Below are positions 54,489-62,376 of a stretch of 64,000 nucleotides of DNA, piece by piece. Within the stretch, counting starts at the first letter, position 1; each line of letters begins with the position of its first letter. Location: the NCBI RefSeq assembly GCF_020443705.1, contig NZ_JAIZZK010000020.1, positions 19,419-83,418 of the forward strand, read 5' to 3'. Position numbers and translations under genes: made by a program. Source of the DNA: Clostridium algoriphilum (GTDB taxonomy: Bacteria; Bacillota; Clostridia; Clostridiales; Clostridiaceae). A model generated the notes under the pieces. The model searched no databases and was not told the origin of the DNA. It saw only the letters and a list, made by a program, of their open reading frames with translations.

Positions 54489-54959
54489 ATGCAAATACAA
54501 CTTAGTCAAAAAGAAAGAATGATTTTAGAAGATGAAAAACATCAAGAGGGAATTTGTATTAAAAAATATCAAAACTATGCTCAACAAGCTCAGGATTCCC
54601 AATTAAAACAACTTTGCAACAAGCTTGCTGGCGAGGAGCAACATCACTATACTATTATTGATGAAATGCTTCAAGGAAAACAACCTAACCTTAGTCATGG
54701 TCAGCAACCTATGGCTCAAGACGGACAAATTCAACAATCCTCTTATCAGGGAGCTATGAATAATGTAGGGGATGAAGTACTTTGCAGTGATTTATTAGCA
54801 TCTGAAAAATATGTGTCAGGTACTTATGACACTGGGATTTTCGAAGCTGCAAATACTGTGGTAAGGGAAGCGCTACAACATATTCAAAAAGATGAACAAC
54901 AACATGGTCAAGAACTCTTTAATTATATGAATAGTCATGGTTTATATAATGTAAAATAA
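54489..54959 (+). CDS. CotF-like spore coat protein
   Basis: 156 residues, ferritin-like four-helix fold of the coat F family. The first pair of helices is LSQKERMILEDEKHQEGICIKKY and AGEEQHHYTIIDEML; a Gln-rich linker (HGQQPMAQDGQIQQSS) separates the second pair, ending HIQKDEQQHGQELFNYM. The EEQHH and DEQQH motifs sit where ferritins bind metal. ACAGGAGGG precedes ATG 54489. Confidence 0.85.
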   Translation: MQIQLSQKERMILEDEKHQEGICIKKYQNYAQQAQDSQLKQLCNKLAGEEQHHYTIIDEMLQGKQPNLSHGQQPMAQDGQIQQSSYQGAMNNVGDEVLCSDLLASEKYVSGTYDTGIFEAANTVVREALQHIQKDEQQHGQELFNYMNSHGLYNVK

Positions 54960-54969
54960 TACTTGAATT

Positions 54970-55006
54970 AGATGGTTTCTGTATATTGTAGGAGCCATCT
55001 TTTTTA
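54970..55006 (+). terminator. Terminator of the CotF-like gene
   Basis: AGATGGTTTC and GGAGCCATCT with a long loop, then T7. Confidence 0.65.
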
Positions 55007-55129
55007 TATTCCATTGTGACCGATTTTGATTATTTATTGACTAAAATAATCCACATGAAAAAGGGTAGAGTCCTTTATTTAGACTCTATCCTTTGGGGTA
55101 TACTTTCGTTTTTTGTGCAACTATAAATC

Positions 55130-55347
55130 CTTGCAACTACATAGAAGCTTTAGGTTTAAAAGTACTACAGCAGGTTCCAGCTGATGACGGGACCAGACGA
55201 ATTACCACTTTCTAACATGAATTTTAGTGGTCTTGGAAAAAATGCTTGAAGCTATGATGAAGGAAGATGGAACACCTACTCTTCCAAATTCATCTTAAAA
55301 TAGTAAAGAGTACTTCCATAAATTTAAAGTAGCACTCTTTACTAAAT
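55130..55347 (+). pseudogene. Unidentified degenerate coding remnant with its own terminator
   Basis: Pieces such as YIEALGLKVLQQVPADDG and LEKMLEAMMKEDGTPTLP appear in different frames, broken by stops, then a hairpin TAGTAAAGAGTACT with AGTAGCACTCTTTACTA ends the segment at about 55347. I do not recognise the parent gene. Another hairpin (AAAGGGTAGAGTC/GACTCTATCCTTT) lies at 55060-55094. Confidence 0.4.
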
Positions 55348-55363
55348 AAAGTTCTATATACCT

Positions 55364-55702
55364 TTACATATTAGCCATTTTTCTGCATTCATCAGCACAT
55401 TTGCGACATTCTGTAGCGCATTGTTTGCAATGTTCATCTTTAAACATTTCACATTCCGTAGCACATTTATCACAAATAGTAGCACAGAGTTTACAATGGT
55501 CTTTTGCTAATTGTCCTTCCATTGACATAAGTGAAGATGACATTTGGCACATTTGTGCACATTCAACAAGAGTACTTATACAGTTCTTTCTTCCTGAAAC
55601 ATCAGGTTCATTTAAACATGCTTTAAAGCATTCATAACATGTTTGCTCGCACCTGTTACATTCATCTATACATGTTTGGTGTTTGTTTGTTGCCATACCC
55701 AT
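55364..55702 (-). CDS. Cys-rich four-helix copper-storage-type protein (DUF326/Csp-like)
   Basis: 112 residues with about 18 Cys spaced along helices (CIDECNRCEQTCYECFKAC, CAQMC, CKLCATICDKCATEC, CKQCATECRKCADEC). This is the pattern of Csp copper-storage proteins and DUF326, in which inward Cys residues of a four-helix bundle bind many Cu(I). ATG 55702 follows GAGGAGG; a longer frame upstream lacks a ribosome site. No signal peptide, so it should act in the cytoplasm. It fits the neighbouring copper operon. Confidence 0.9.
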   Translation of the reverse strand: MGMATNKHQTCIDECNRCEQTCYECFKACLNEPDVSGRKNCISTLVECAQMCQMSSSLMSMEGQLAKDHCKLCATICDKCATECEMFKDEHCKQCATECRKCADECRKMANM

Positions 55703-55779
55703 TTTATTAGCCTCCTCAAAAAAATAATATATACATTCATTGAGTATGCTTTGCAAAAAACATAATACCTATACTAAAA

Positions 55780-56496
55780 TTAATTGTATTTTAACAAATC
55801 TATGTTTTTATTAAATATAACTGTTTTATTTTTACCGTTTTTCTTTGCATACAATAGTGCTACATCACATGCCCGTATTATTTCTTCAACAGTTTGTCCA
55901 TCATACGGATACCCAGATACACCTAAAGAAATAGTTATTTTAGGTAAAGGTGAATTATCAAAAGAACTTACATTAGTTCTAATTTTTTCAGCAACAATAA
56001 ATGCACTTTCTTTATCACAACCTTTTAATATTATTACAATTTCCTCGCCACCATATCTATAGGCCATGTCATTTTTTCTTATACCATATTTAATGGCTTT
56101 GCTTACATCTATTAAAACCTTATCACCAACAGAATGTCCATACTCATTATTAAAATTTCTAAAATCATCTACATCTATAAATATTGCTGAATATATCTCT
56201 GAATCTAATATATTTTTTAAATCCAAGTCGAAAGTTCCTCTATTAAATAATCCTGTTAATTTATCTGTTTTTAATTCAATTAATAGTTGTTTATTAGTTT
56301 GTTTGAGAAGATTATATTCTGAATATACCCTTAGAAAGGATAAATAATACAGTACCCCAAATATTATAGCTGTAAGTACACAATACAATAGTCTATAACA
56401 GTATATATATACAATCCCCTTACTTAATACTACTCCGTTTAATATACTCAAAACTAAAATGCTTATAAATATCTCTAATTTAGCTTTATATTTCAT
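55780..56496 (-). CDS. GGDEF-domain diguanylate cyclase
   Basis: About 238 residues. Two membrane segments at about 8-30 and 35-58 anchor a GGDEF domain with DKLTGLFNRGTFD, FIDVDDFRNFN and the active site YGGEEI. Diguanylate cyclases make cyclic di-GMP from two GTP. No RxxD inhibitory site is evident before GGEE. ATG 56496 follows GAGGGAGA. With the HD-GYP gene at 50550 both synthesis and breakdown of c-di-GMP lie in this region. Confidence 0.92.
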   Translation of the reverse strand: MKYKAKLEIFISILVLSILNGVVLSKGIVYIYCYRLLYCVLTAIIFGVLYYLSFLRVYSEYNLLKQTNKQLLIELKTDKLTGLFNRGTFDLDLKNILDSEIYSAIFIDVDDFRNFNNEYGHSVGDKVLIDVSKAIKYGIRKNDMAYRYGGEEIVIILKGCDKESAFIVAEKIRTNVSSFDNSPLPKITISLGVSGYPYDGQTVEEIIRACDVALLYAKKNGKNKTVIFNKNIDLLKYN

Positions 56497-56606
56497 ATAT
56501 ATCTCCCTCAAATCTTTCTAAATTAAGAAAGTTTATTTAATAAATTATATCAAATATTATGAGCTATAATTTTACAAAATACATCTCCCTTTTGTTCTAA
56601 ATAAAC

Positions 56607-56651
56607 CAAATAGGGGTAATAAATATAAAGGCTATTTATTACCCCTATTTG
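56607..56651. terminator. Perfect 19-bp hairpin
   Basis: Arms 56607-56625 and 56633-56651 are exact complements (core AATAGGGGTAATAAATA). It lies upstream of the GGDEF gene and before the CsoR-like remnant, so the gene it once ended is unclear. Confidence 0.6.
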
Positions 56652-56704
56652 ATTTTTAAATCTATGTATTAGATACTAATATTGGAATCGAAATAAAACA
56701 ATGA

Positions 56705-56734
56705 TATAATTTCATTAACCCCCTGTAGGGGATA
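56705..56734 (+). promoter_or_regulatory. Promoter and CsoR-type operator of a broken repressor gene
   Basis: TATAAT (56705-56710) is followed by AACCCCCTGTAGGGGATA (about 56717-56734), the C-tract/G-tract operator pattern of CsoR-family repressors, just ahead of the CsoR-like pseudogene. Confidence 0.65.
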
Positions 56735-56752
56735 TTGAATGGAGGTATAAAC

Positions 56753-57024
56753 ATGTCTGAACAACATAAGCGCGAACATGGAAATACTAGCCTAAAGCCG
56801 TCATTAATAGGCTAACTAGAGCCATAGGACACTTACAATCTGTTAAAAAGATGGTAGAGGATAATAGAGATTGCAGTGAAGTTCTTATTCAAATTGCAGC
56901 AGTAAAATCGGCGGTTAAAAATATTGGGAAAATTATTTTACAAGACCATATTAATACTCGTGTTGTAAATGCAGTAGAAACTGGAGATAAAAAGGTGATT
57001 GAAGATTTGCCTATTATGCTATAG
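56753..57024 (+). pseudogene. CsoR/FrmR-family metal-sensing repressor, frameshifted
   Basis: ATG 56753 follows GGAGG. The first frame ends after 20 codons (MSEQHKREHGNTSLKPSLIG). A shift near 56790 opens a second frame, NRLTRAIGHLQSVKKMVEDN then RDCSEVLIQIAAVKSAVKNI, to TAG 57024. The sensing Cys (DCS) and His (QDHINT) are present, but the last ligand Cys is Arg (NTRV). It is a different repressor from CsoR at 47581. Confidence 0.82.
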
Positions 57025-57287
57025 CACCATTTATTGGGGTAGGGTTATCAATGATAATTTTCGGAAAAACACCAACATTCTCCTTTGTTATAGCACTAGT
57101 CATTAGGATTATAGGTTCGTTTTTTGTTTCAACAGAAGTGCATAAACATAACCATAGTAATAATGTAATAACTCATGAGTACATCCATAGCCATGATGAT
57201 AGTCATCACGGACATATTCATACTCATGAGGAAAATAATCATTCGCGTAAAAACACACAGGATATACATCATAGTCATGCTCATTAA
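57006..57287 (+). pseudogene. 3' end of a His-rich membrane transporter
   Basis: The frame reads FAYYAIAPFIGVGLSMIIFG and one more membrane segment, then about 45 residues holding 17 His (HKHNHSNN, HSHDDSHHGHIHTHEENNH, HHSHAH). His-rich tails of this type occur in Ni, Zn or Co transporters. The frame runs back into the end of the CsoR-like gene, so a deletion seems to have fused the two. An internal ATG 57051 has no ribosome site. Confidence 0.6.
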
Positions 57288-57342
57288 CAAGAGTGTAAAT
57301 AAATGCTCTTATCTTATTTTTTGCAAAGTACCATAAACGGTC

Positions 57343-57408
57343 GTTTTTGGTACTGAAAGAGTTAGGTACTTTTTTAGTTCTTATTTTTGTAATATGCAGT
57401 ACCAAAAC
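57343..57408. repeat. Inverted repeat GTTTTTGGTACT
   Basis: GTTTTTGGTACT (57343-57354) and AGTACCAAAAC (57398-57408), with further copies of TTTTTGGT nearby (57417-57421 reversed, 57450-57458). No gene is seen between 57288 and 57470. Confidence 0.4.
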
Positions 57409-57527
57409 TATTACCAAAAACAAAGTATCAAAATTAACTATCATCTATCGTTTTTGGTGATCTTTATCCATTTAATTCCTTAACGTGGGTTTTGTCGGAA
57501 ATGTTGGCGCTACCCCATTATTAGGTT

Positions 57528-57674
57528 TTATTTTTGATTTTTATTAGGTTTGGAATTTTTGGGTTGATTAGAGTTTAAACCACAACAACCTAATTTTTTA
57601 TCACCAAAACTTTCTTTGTTGGCCTTTTCCATATTTTTCAAAAAATTTTCATACCATTTTTTTAACAATTTCAT
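57528..57674 (-). CDS. LDCC-type putative metal-binding small protein, 48 aa
   Basis: Starts ATG 57674 behind ATGGAGGC. Basic helix MKLLKKWYENFLKNMEKANK is followed by SFGDKKLGCCGLN, the short LDCC motif family (here LGCC), then an Asn/Lys/Pro tail. The two adjacent Cys probably bind metal. Function unknown. Confidence 0.75.
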   Translation of the reverse strand: MKLLKKWYENFLKNMEKANKESFGDKKLGCCGLNSNQPKNSKPNKNQK

Positions 57675-57824
57675 ATATAAGCCTCCATTTAATTTAATTG
57701 AATGGTTATTTCACCTATTATATCAAGTAAAATAGGTTTACCGAAACCAGAAGTCCAAGTATTCCTCCACAAATTGTTATGCTTAGTAATAAAGATCACT
57801 ACAACTTTATGTAAAGCTACTCTT

Positions 57825-58137
57825 TTATATGTTACAGTATTTTTTTACACTTACGAGATAAAATTCATATTTACTAAAACTCTCTTTATCTAATATAAAA
57901 CCCTTATCCATATTGTTTGAAAAATACCAATCAATATATTGTCTTACATCTTTAAGATAGGAATTAATAGTACACTTTTTCTTCAAAAAACATTCAAAAT
58001 AATCAATAATTACACACCAATCTGATTTGCTCTGAAAAGTAGATGGCTTAATTCTATTTATTATCTTTGCACCCTCATGTTAAGTAAACATTGAAAATGC
58101 TTCACCCCACTCTTTATCTTTTCAACAATTTTAAATA
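57825..58137 (-). pseudogene. Fragment of a tyrosine recombinase core-binding domain
   Basis: After a frameshift the remaining frame includes FLKKKCTINSYLKDVRQYID, the SAM-like core-binding pattern of tyrosine recombinases. The catalytic domain is absent. Downstream on the same strand, at about 57700-57800, a hydrophobic piece (LLSITICGGILGLLVSVNLF) belongs to another lost gene. Confidence 0.5.
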
Positions 58138-58192
58138 TAGTTATCAAGATGATTGCTAAAACAGGATTGGTATATCTACATAATACACTAGT

Positions 58193-58212
58193 TTTGTGTA
58201 GATATTATGAAG
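58193..58212 (-). promoter_or_regulatory. Shared direct-repeat element, copy 5
   Basis: On the minus strand TTCATAATATCTACACAAAA, upstream of the integrase fragment. Same orientation as the other four copies. Confidence 0.45.
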
Positions 58213-58264
58213 AAAACTATTCTAAAGGAATAGTTTTCCATATGTAAAAAAATAACAACATTTA

Positions 58265-58446
58265 TTTAAAAAGATCAGGTACTCCTATTCTAGGAATAGT
58301 TATAATTGTTTTGACACTTTCAAACTTACCATTTTGGAGTCGATCCCGGAAGTCAATGCAGTTTACTTGGTATGATAGGTCCATTTATAGCTCCAATATT
58401 TAAAAGCACAGGCTTTGGTGATTGGCAGTCAGCAGTAGCAAATTAA
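58265..58446 (+). pseudogene. Internal fragment of feoB
   Basis: Two frames, KRSGTPILGIVIIVLTLSNLP and SLLGMIGPFIAPIFKSTGFG followed by DWQSAVAN, match consecutive parts of the FeoB ferrous-iron permease domain. Start, GTPase domain and C-terminus are missing. Confidence 0.7.
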
Positions 58447-58553
58447 CAATATATAACAATAATAGAATTGTGTCATAGTACCCTTATATGTTGTGACAAT
58501 CAAATCTATATCATTAGATATAGGTTCTAATATATTAAGTACATATTGATATT

Positions 58554-58593
58554 TTGAAAGTAACACAAATGTAATTGAGTGTGTTACTTTCAA
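58554..58593. terminator. 14-bp hairpin
   Basis: TTGAAAGTAACACA (58554-58567) pairs with TGTGTTACTTTCAA (58580-58593). Between here and 58756 the minus strand holds a short unassigned C-terminal remnant (RVVFGLDILGIQIVIPRVKR). Confidence 0.55.
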
Positions 58594-58756
58594 TGTATTA
58601 TAAATTAAATAATTTATCTATTTCATAAAAAAAGAAGGTGTCACTTCTCCTAAGTATCTCTTAACCCTTGGTATAACGATCTGAATACCTAAGATGTCTA
58701 GCCCAAATACCACACGTGTGATACTAGGTATTGTCCATCTATAATGAACTGGCAGT

Positions 58757-60535
58757 CTATCCTTTAAACGTCGAAACTAGATCTAGCAGAGTACACGTTG
58801 CAGATTTCTGAGCTTTATCACCTATTCCACAGTTTAGAGAAGCTCTTGCTTTCTGTAAAGCGTTAGTAGTAGAAGCGAAAACTTCATTCTCCGACCTAAA
58901 GATATTCTCAATGCCAATATCAGATTCAAGATTCGTTTTCTTAAAAAATAAATCAAGCTCCGAATTGACACCACTGATGAGCGGGATTCCACCGGCTTCT
59001 CGTACATTCCTGATGAAGACCTTCAAAGTACTGAGTGATGTTAAATCAATTGTAGTCACATACTTCATTCTTAAGATAAACACTCTGGATTTACTGATTA
59101 AACTCTCAAGTTTCACTCCAAGGTCAGATGCTGCGCCGAAGTAAAGATTACCCTCCAGTTGAATAATTAAGACATCTACCTTTCCCTTAACTGATTTAAT
59201 TTCCTGTTCAACAGTTTGGGACTCTGTACCCGGTGTTGGAATAAGAAGCTTCACTGGTGCTTTGTTTGTATCTTTCAGGTACAAGACAATTGATAGAGTA
59301 ATTCCTGCATAAATTGCATAATCAAGGCTTGGTAGTATAATTACTAAGACACATGTTACCCACATAGCAATGGAATCCGACGATAATATGCCTGCTCGAG
59401 CAACCTTCTTAATTTCCTCTTTATCAATCAATCCGAATCCGGTATAAATTAATACTCCAGCAAGACCTGCACTGGGTATATAACTTGCATATGGGGCAAG
59501 GTATACAAGAATTATGGCAACAAACACACCTGACAGGATTCCGGCAAATCTGCTGGTTCCTCCGCTAATATAATTGATTGCAGAACGTGAAAATGAACCA
59601 GATGAGGGAAGACACTGAAAGAAGGAGCCCACTATATTTGCTATACCCTGTCCAATAAATTCCTGATTAGAATCAATTTTTTGTCGTGTCTTTGTACCAA
59701 TAGATTTTGAGATCGATATGGCTTCTACCAGTCCTATGATCGAAATTGTAAAAGCCCCTCTAAAAATATCCTTTAGGGAATCAAAGCTAAATTGCACCAT
59801 CTTAAAGGTAGGCAGCGCGGAAGGAATAGTTCCTATAAGTTTTACACCCTTCTTTTCTAAATCAAACATAATTATAAAAATGATTGGAACGGTAATTCCG
59901 AGTAAGGCACCAGGCAATTTTTTACCGATTTTTTTACAAACCACCACTATCGCTATCGTCATCAGTCCCACTCCCAAGACATAAAGGTTTGTTTGTCTTA
60001 TATGGGTTATGATGTAATACGTTTTTTCCAAGGTTGACATGGCTGACGAACTCTTGATAGATATCCCCAAAAATGTTTTCAATTGTCCGAGAGCGATTAT
60101 CACACCCGCGCCAGCAGTAAAACCTACCAATACTGTATGTGACACGAAATCTACCAACTTACCCAACTTAAGGACGCCGTAAAGCATCTGTAAGACACCC
60201 ACGAGAAAGGTCATTAGGAAAAGTATTTGATAGGCATTCGGCAGATTCATATATCGAATCATAGCGCTCGCCGTGAGTAAACATATGGCATTAGTCGGTC
60301 CGGTGATCAGTTGATTCGAACTTCCAAATACTGAACCAATAATGGCTGCTATTATACCCGTATATAGGCCATAAACTGGGCTAACGCCGGCGATCAATGC
60401 ATATGCCATATACTGTGGAATGCCAACGACTGTCACTGTCACTGCACCAACAATGTCCTTCCTAATATTTTCCTTTTTGTAATCTCTAATAGTTTTGAGT
60501 ATTGGTATATATTTACTGATTATAAAACTGGACAT
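58757..60535 (-). CDS. SulP-family anion permease with STAS domain
   Basis: 592 residues. About twelve membrane segments begin with DIVGAVTVTVVGIPQYMAYALIAGVSPVYGLYTG, the SulP signature. The C-terminal STAS domain has LIIQLEGNLYFGAASDL and TTIDLTSLSTL. SulP proteins move sulfate, bicarbonate or other anions. Adjacent sulfite reductase and cysN genes favour sulfate uptake. ATG 60535 is well spaced from AAAGGTGG. The gene is about 42% G+C in sampled stretches against about 30% around it, pointing to recent transfer. Confidence 0.9.
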   Translation of the reverse strand: MSSFIISKYIPILKTIRDYKKENIRKDIVGAVTVTVVGIPQYMAYALIAGVSPVYGLYTGIIAAIIGSVFGSSNQLITGPTNAICLLTASAMIRYMNLPNAYQILFLMTFLVGVLQMLYGVLKLGKLVDFVSHTVLVGFTAGAGVIIALGQLKTFLGISIKSSSAMSTLEKTYYIITHIRQTNLYVLGVGLMTIAIVVVCKKIGKKLPGALLGITVPIIFIIMFDLEKKGVKLIGTIPSALPTFKMVQFSFDSLKDIFRGAFTISIIGLVEAISISKSIGTKTRQKIDSNQEFIGQGIANIVGSFFQCLPSSGSFSRSAINYISGGTSRFAGILSGVFVAIILVYLAPYASYIPSAGLAGVLIYTGFGLIDKEEIKKVARAGILSSDSIAMWVTCVLVIILPSLDYAIYAGITLSIVLYLKDTNKAPVKLLIPTPGTESQTVEQEIKSVKGKVDVLIIQLEGNLYFGAASDLGVKLESLISKSRVFILRMKYVTTIDLTSLSTLKVFIRNVREAGGIPLISGVNSELDLFFKKTNLESDIGIENIFRSENEVFASTTNALQKARASLNCGIGDKAQKSATCTLLDLVSTFKG

Positions 60536-60635
60536 ACAAATACCACCTTTCACTTACTGTCCACCGCACTTAATAAACAAGTATCATTTCTTTATTAATA
60601 TTACATTCATTGTGTCGATTTATTTTAATAATTGA

Positions 60636-62252
60636 CTAGAAATCAGAGTATAAATCTGGATTCTCACTAAAGCTCTCTAGTAAGGAATACTTATTAACTA
60701 ACTCTCGCACGTTAATTTCTTTATCTTCTATAAATTCAATAAAATCTATAAAACCTGAATTAATTTTTAACTCAGCTAACTCCAAAAGAAACTTAGCGAT
60801 TTTTTTTACAGGAATTTCTCCAAATGTTTTTCCAAACCTCGCTTCACCTGCGCCTACTCTTCCATCGAAAGATATGGAATATACAGGAACCAATCTATCA
60901 TCCGCACGCTTCTTTTTTCCAACAAATCCAATGAGTCCTTTTTGAGGTTGTGCACAGGAATTATGACATCCAGCTATAAGTATTCTTGGCAGTGCACTTT
61001 TTATATCAATGGATGTATAGTTAAAAGCTTCAATTATATTATTTAAGAGACCTTGAGAATTATTAATACCGAAGTTGCAAATTTTAGGACCTACACAGGC
61101 TACAGAGTTATATATGTTAAATATAGATGAAAAATCAGATGTCTTATCCATTAAATTTGCTACATCATTCTCTTTTAAATCTCTAACAAAAAAACCTTGA
61201 GTCATAGTCAATCTTATAGATATTTCATAATTTAAGCTTATTAGGAAATCTAATACCTTATCTAAATCATTAGTGCTCATATTTCCGTTTTGCGGATGAA
61301 TATATAAAGAATAATAGCCTGATTGCTTCTGAGGATATATTATATTTTCATATATCTTTTTCCATGGTGATTCATTATCTTCCAAACTGTTTTGTATCTT
61401 TTCTTCTTTTGACTCTACATTAAGCCCTAAATCCTGTTCAGCTTTCAAGCTATGGAGTTCTTCTCTAAACATTTTAATAAATTCTTCTTCACCTAATCTT
61501 TGCACCACAAATCTTAATCTAGCTTTATGTCTGTTAGTTCTATCCCCTTCTCTTTCAAAAACTTGCTTCATTGCTTGTACATAATATAGTGCTTCCATAT
61601 CCTCGATGAAGTCTTCAATTTTTAAAGCTACTCTAGCACCGCCACCTAATCCACCACCACCGTAAACTTCAAATCCTTTTTTGCCCTCAACTACTTTAGC
61701 AATAAAACCTATATCGGACATAGTAGCATTAGCTGTATCCTCTGGACTATTTGAAAATGCTATTTTATATTTTCTTGGAAGCTTAAGATTTGCAGGATCT
61801 TTCATCATATAGTTTGTAACTTCTTTCATATATGATGTAACATCGAAAACATCATCTTGAGATACTCCAGAAAGAGGAGAGCATGCAATATTTCTTATCC
61901 CATCTCCACCAGCACCTTTTGTAATTAGGCCAGCTTTCACTAATTCATCCAACATATCACCTAAATAATCTATTTTTACTGAATGAAATTGAATATCTTG
62001 TCTTGTTGTAAATCGTATTTTGACCCCGTCATATTTCTTAGCTATTTCACTTATATCTTTTAATTGATTAATCGTTGTAACTCCACCAGCAATTCTCGGT
62101 CTAACCATATACGTATCAGTCAATTTTTCTTTATAAATTCCCATAATGGAACTGAATGGTTTTAAATTTTCTAATTTACCTTCTTTATATTCTTGTAATT
62201 TATGTTTGAATTTTTCAATGCTATTCAGTATTTCTTTCGTGATTGTTATCAT
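60636..62252 (-). CDS. Siroheme-[4Fe-4S] sulfite/nitrite reductase
   Basis: A 538-residue two-repeat reductase. The N-terminal part has RPRIAGGVTTINQLKDIS and KIRFTTRQDIQFH. The cluster/siroheme ligands are in ACVGPKICNFGINNSQG and GCHNSCAQPQKGLIGF (CX5C...CX3C). These enzymes reduce sulfite to sulfide or nitrite to ammonia with six electrons. With cysN just upstream and a SulP gene downstream, assimilatory sulfite reduction is the likelier role. AGAGGGGATAAAT precedes ATG 62252. No separate flavoprotein subunit is in view. Confidence 0.88.
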   Translation of the reverse strand: MITITKEILNSIEKFKHKLQEYKEGKLENLKPFSSIMGIYKEKLTDTYMVRPRIAGGVTTINQLKDISEIAKKYDGVKIRFTTRQDIQFHSVKIDYLGDMLDELVKAGLITKGAGGDGIRNIACSPLSGVSQDDVFDVTSYMKEVTNYMMKDPANLKLPRKYKIAFSNSPEDTANATMSDIGFIAKVVEGKKGFEVYGGGGLGGGARVALKIEDFIEDMEALYYVQAMKQVFEREGDRTNRHKARLRFVVQRLGEEEFIKMFREELHSLKAEQDLGLNVESKEEKIQNSLEDNESPWKKIYENIIYPQKQSGYYSLYIHPQNGNMSTNDLDKVLDFLISLNYEISIRLTMTQGFFVRDLKENDVANLMDKTSDFSSIFNIYNSVACVGPKICNFGINNSQGLLNNIIEAFNYTSIDIKSALPRILIAGCHNSCAQPQKGLIGFVGKKKRADDRLVPVYSISFDGRVGAGEARFGKTFGEIPVKKIAKFLLELAELKINSGFIDFIEFIEDKEINVRELVNKYSLLESFSENPDLYSDF

Positions 62253-62338
62253 ATTTATCCCCTCTCAAATCTTATTTCTCTATAATTTTTAAGCTATATA
62301 GATTATGAAACAGAGTATAATTGAATAAGATGTAAAAA

Positions 62339-62366
62339 TACCGGCTAATGTTCACATTAGCCGGCC
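62339..62366 (-). terminator. Terminator of cysN
   Basis: CCGGCTAAT and ATTAGCCGG with a GTTCAC loop; on the minus strand TATTTTTA follows. Some transcription may continue into the reductase gene. Confidence 0.75.
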
Positions 62367-62376
62367 ATTATTAAAT

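Noticed and set aside
57702..57893. 63-codon plus-strand frame
   Set aside because: It overlaps better-supported minus-strand remnants and has no start signal.
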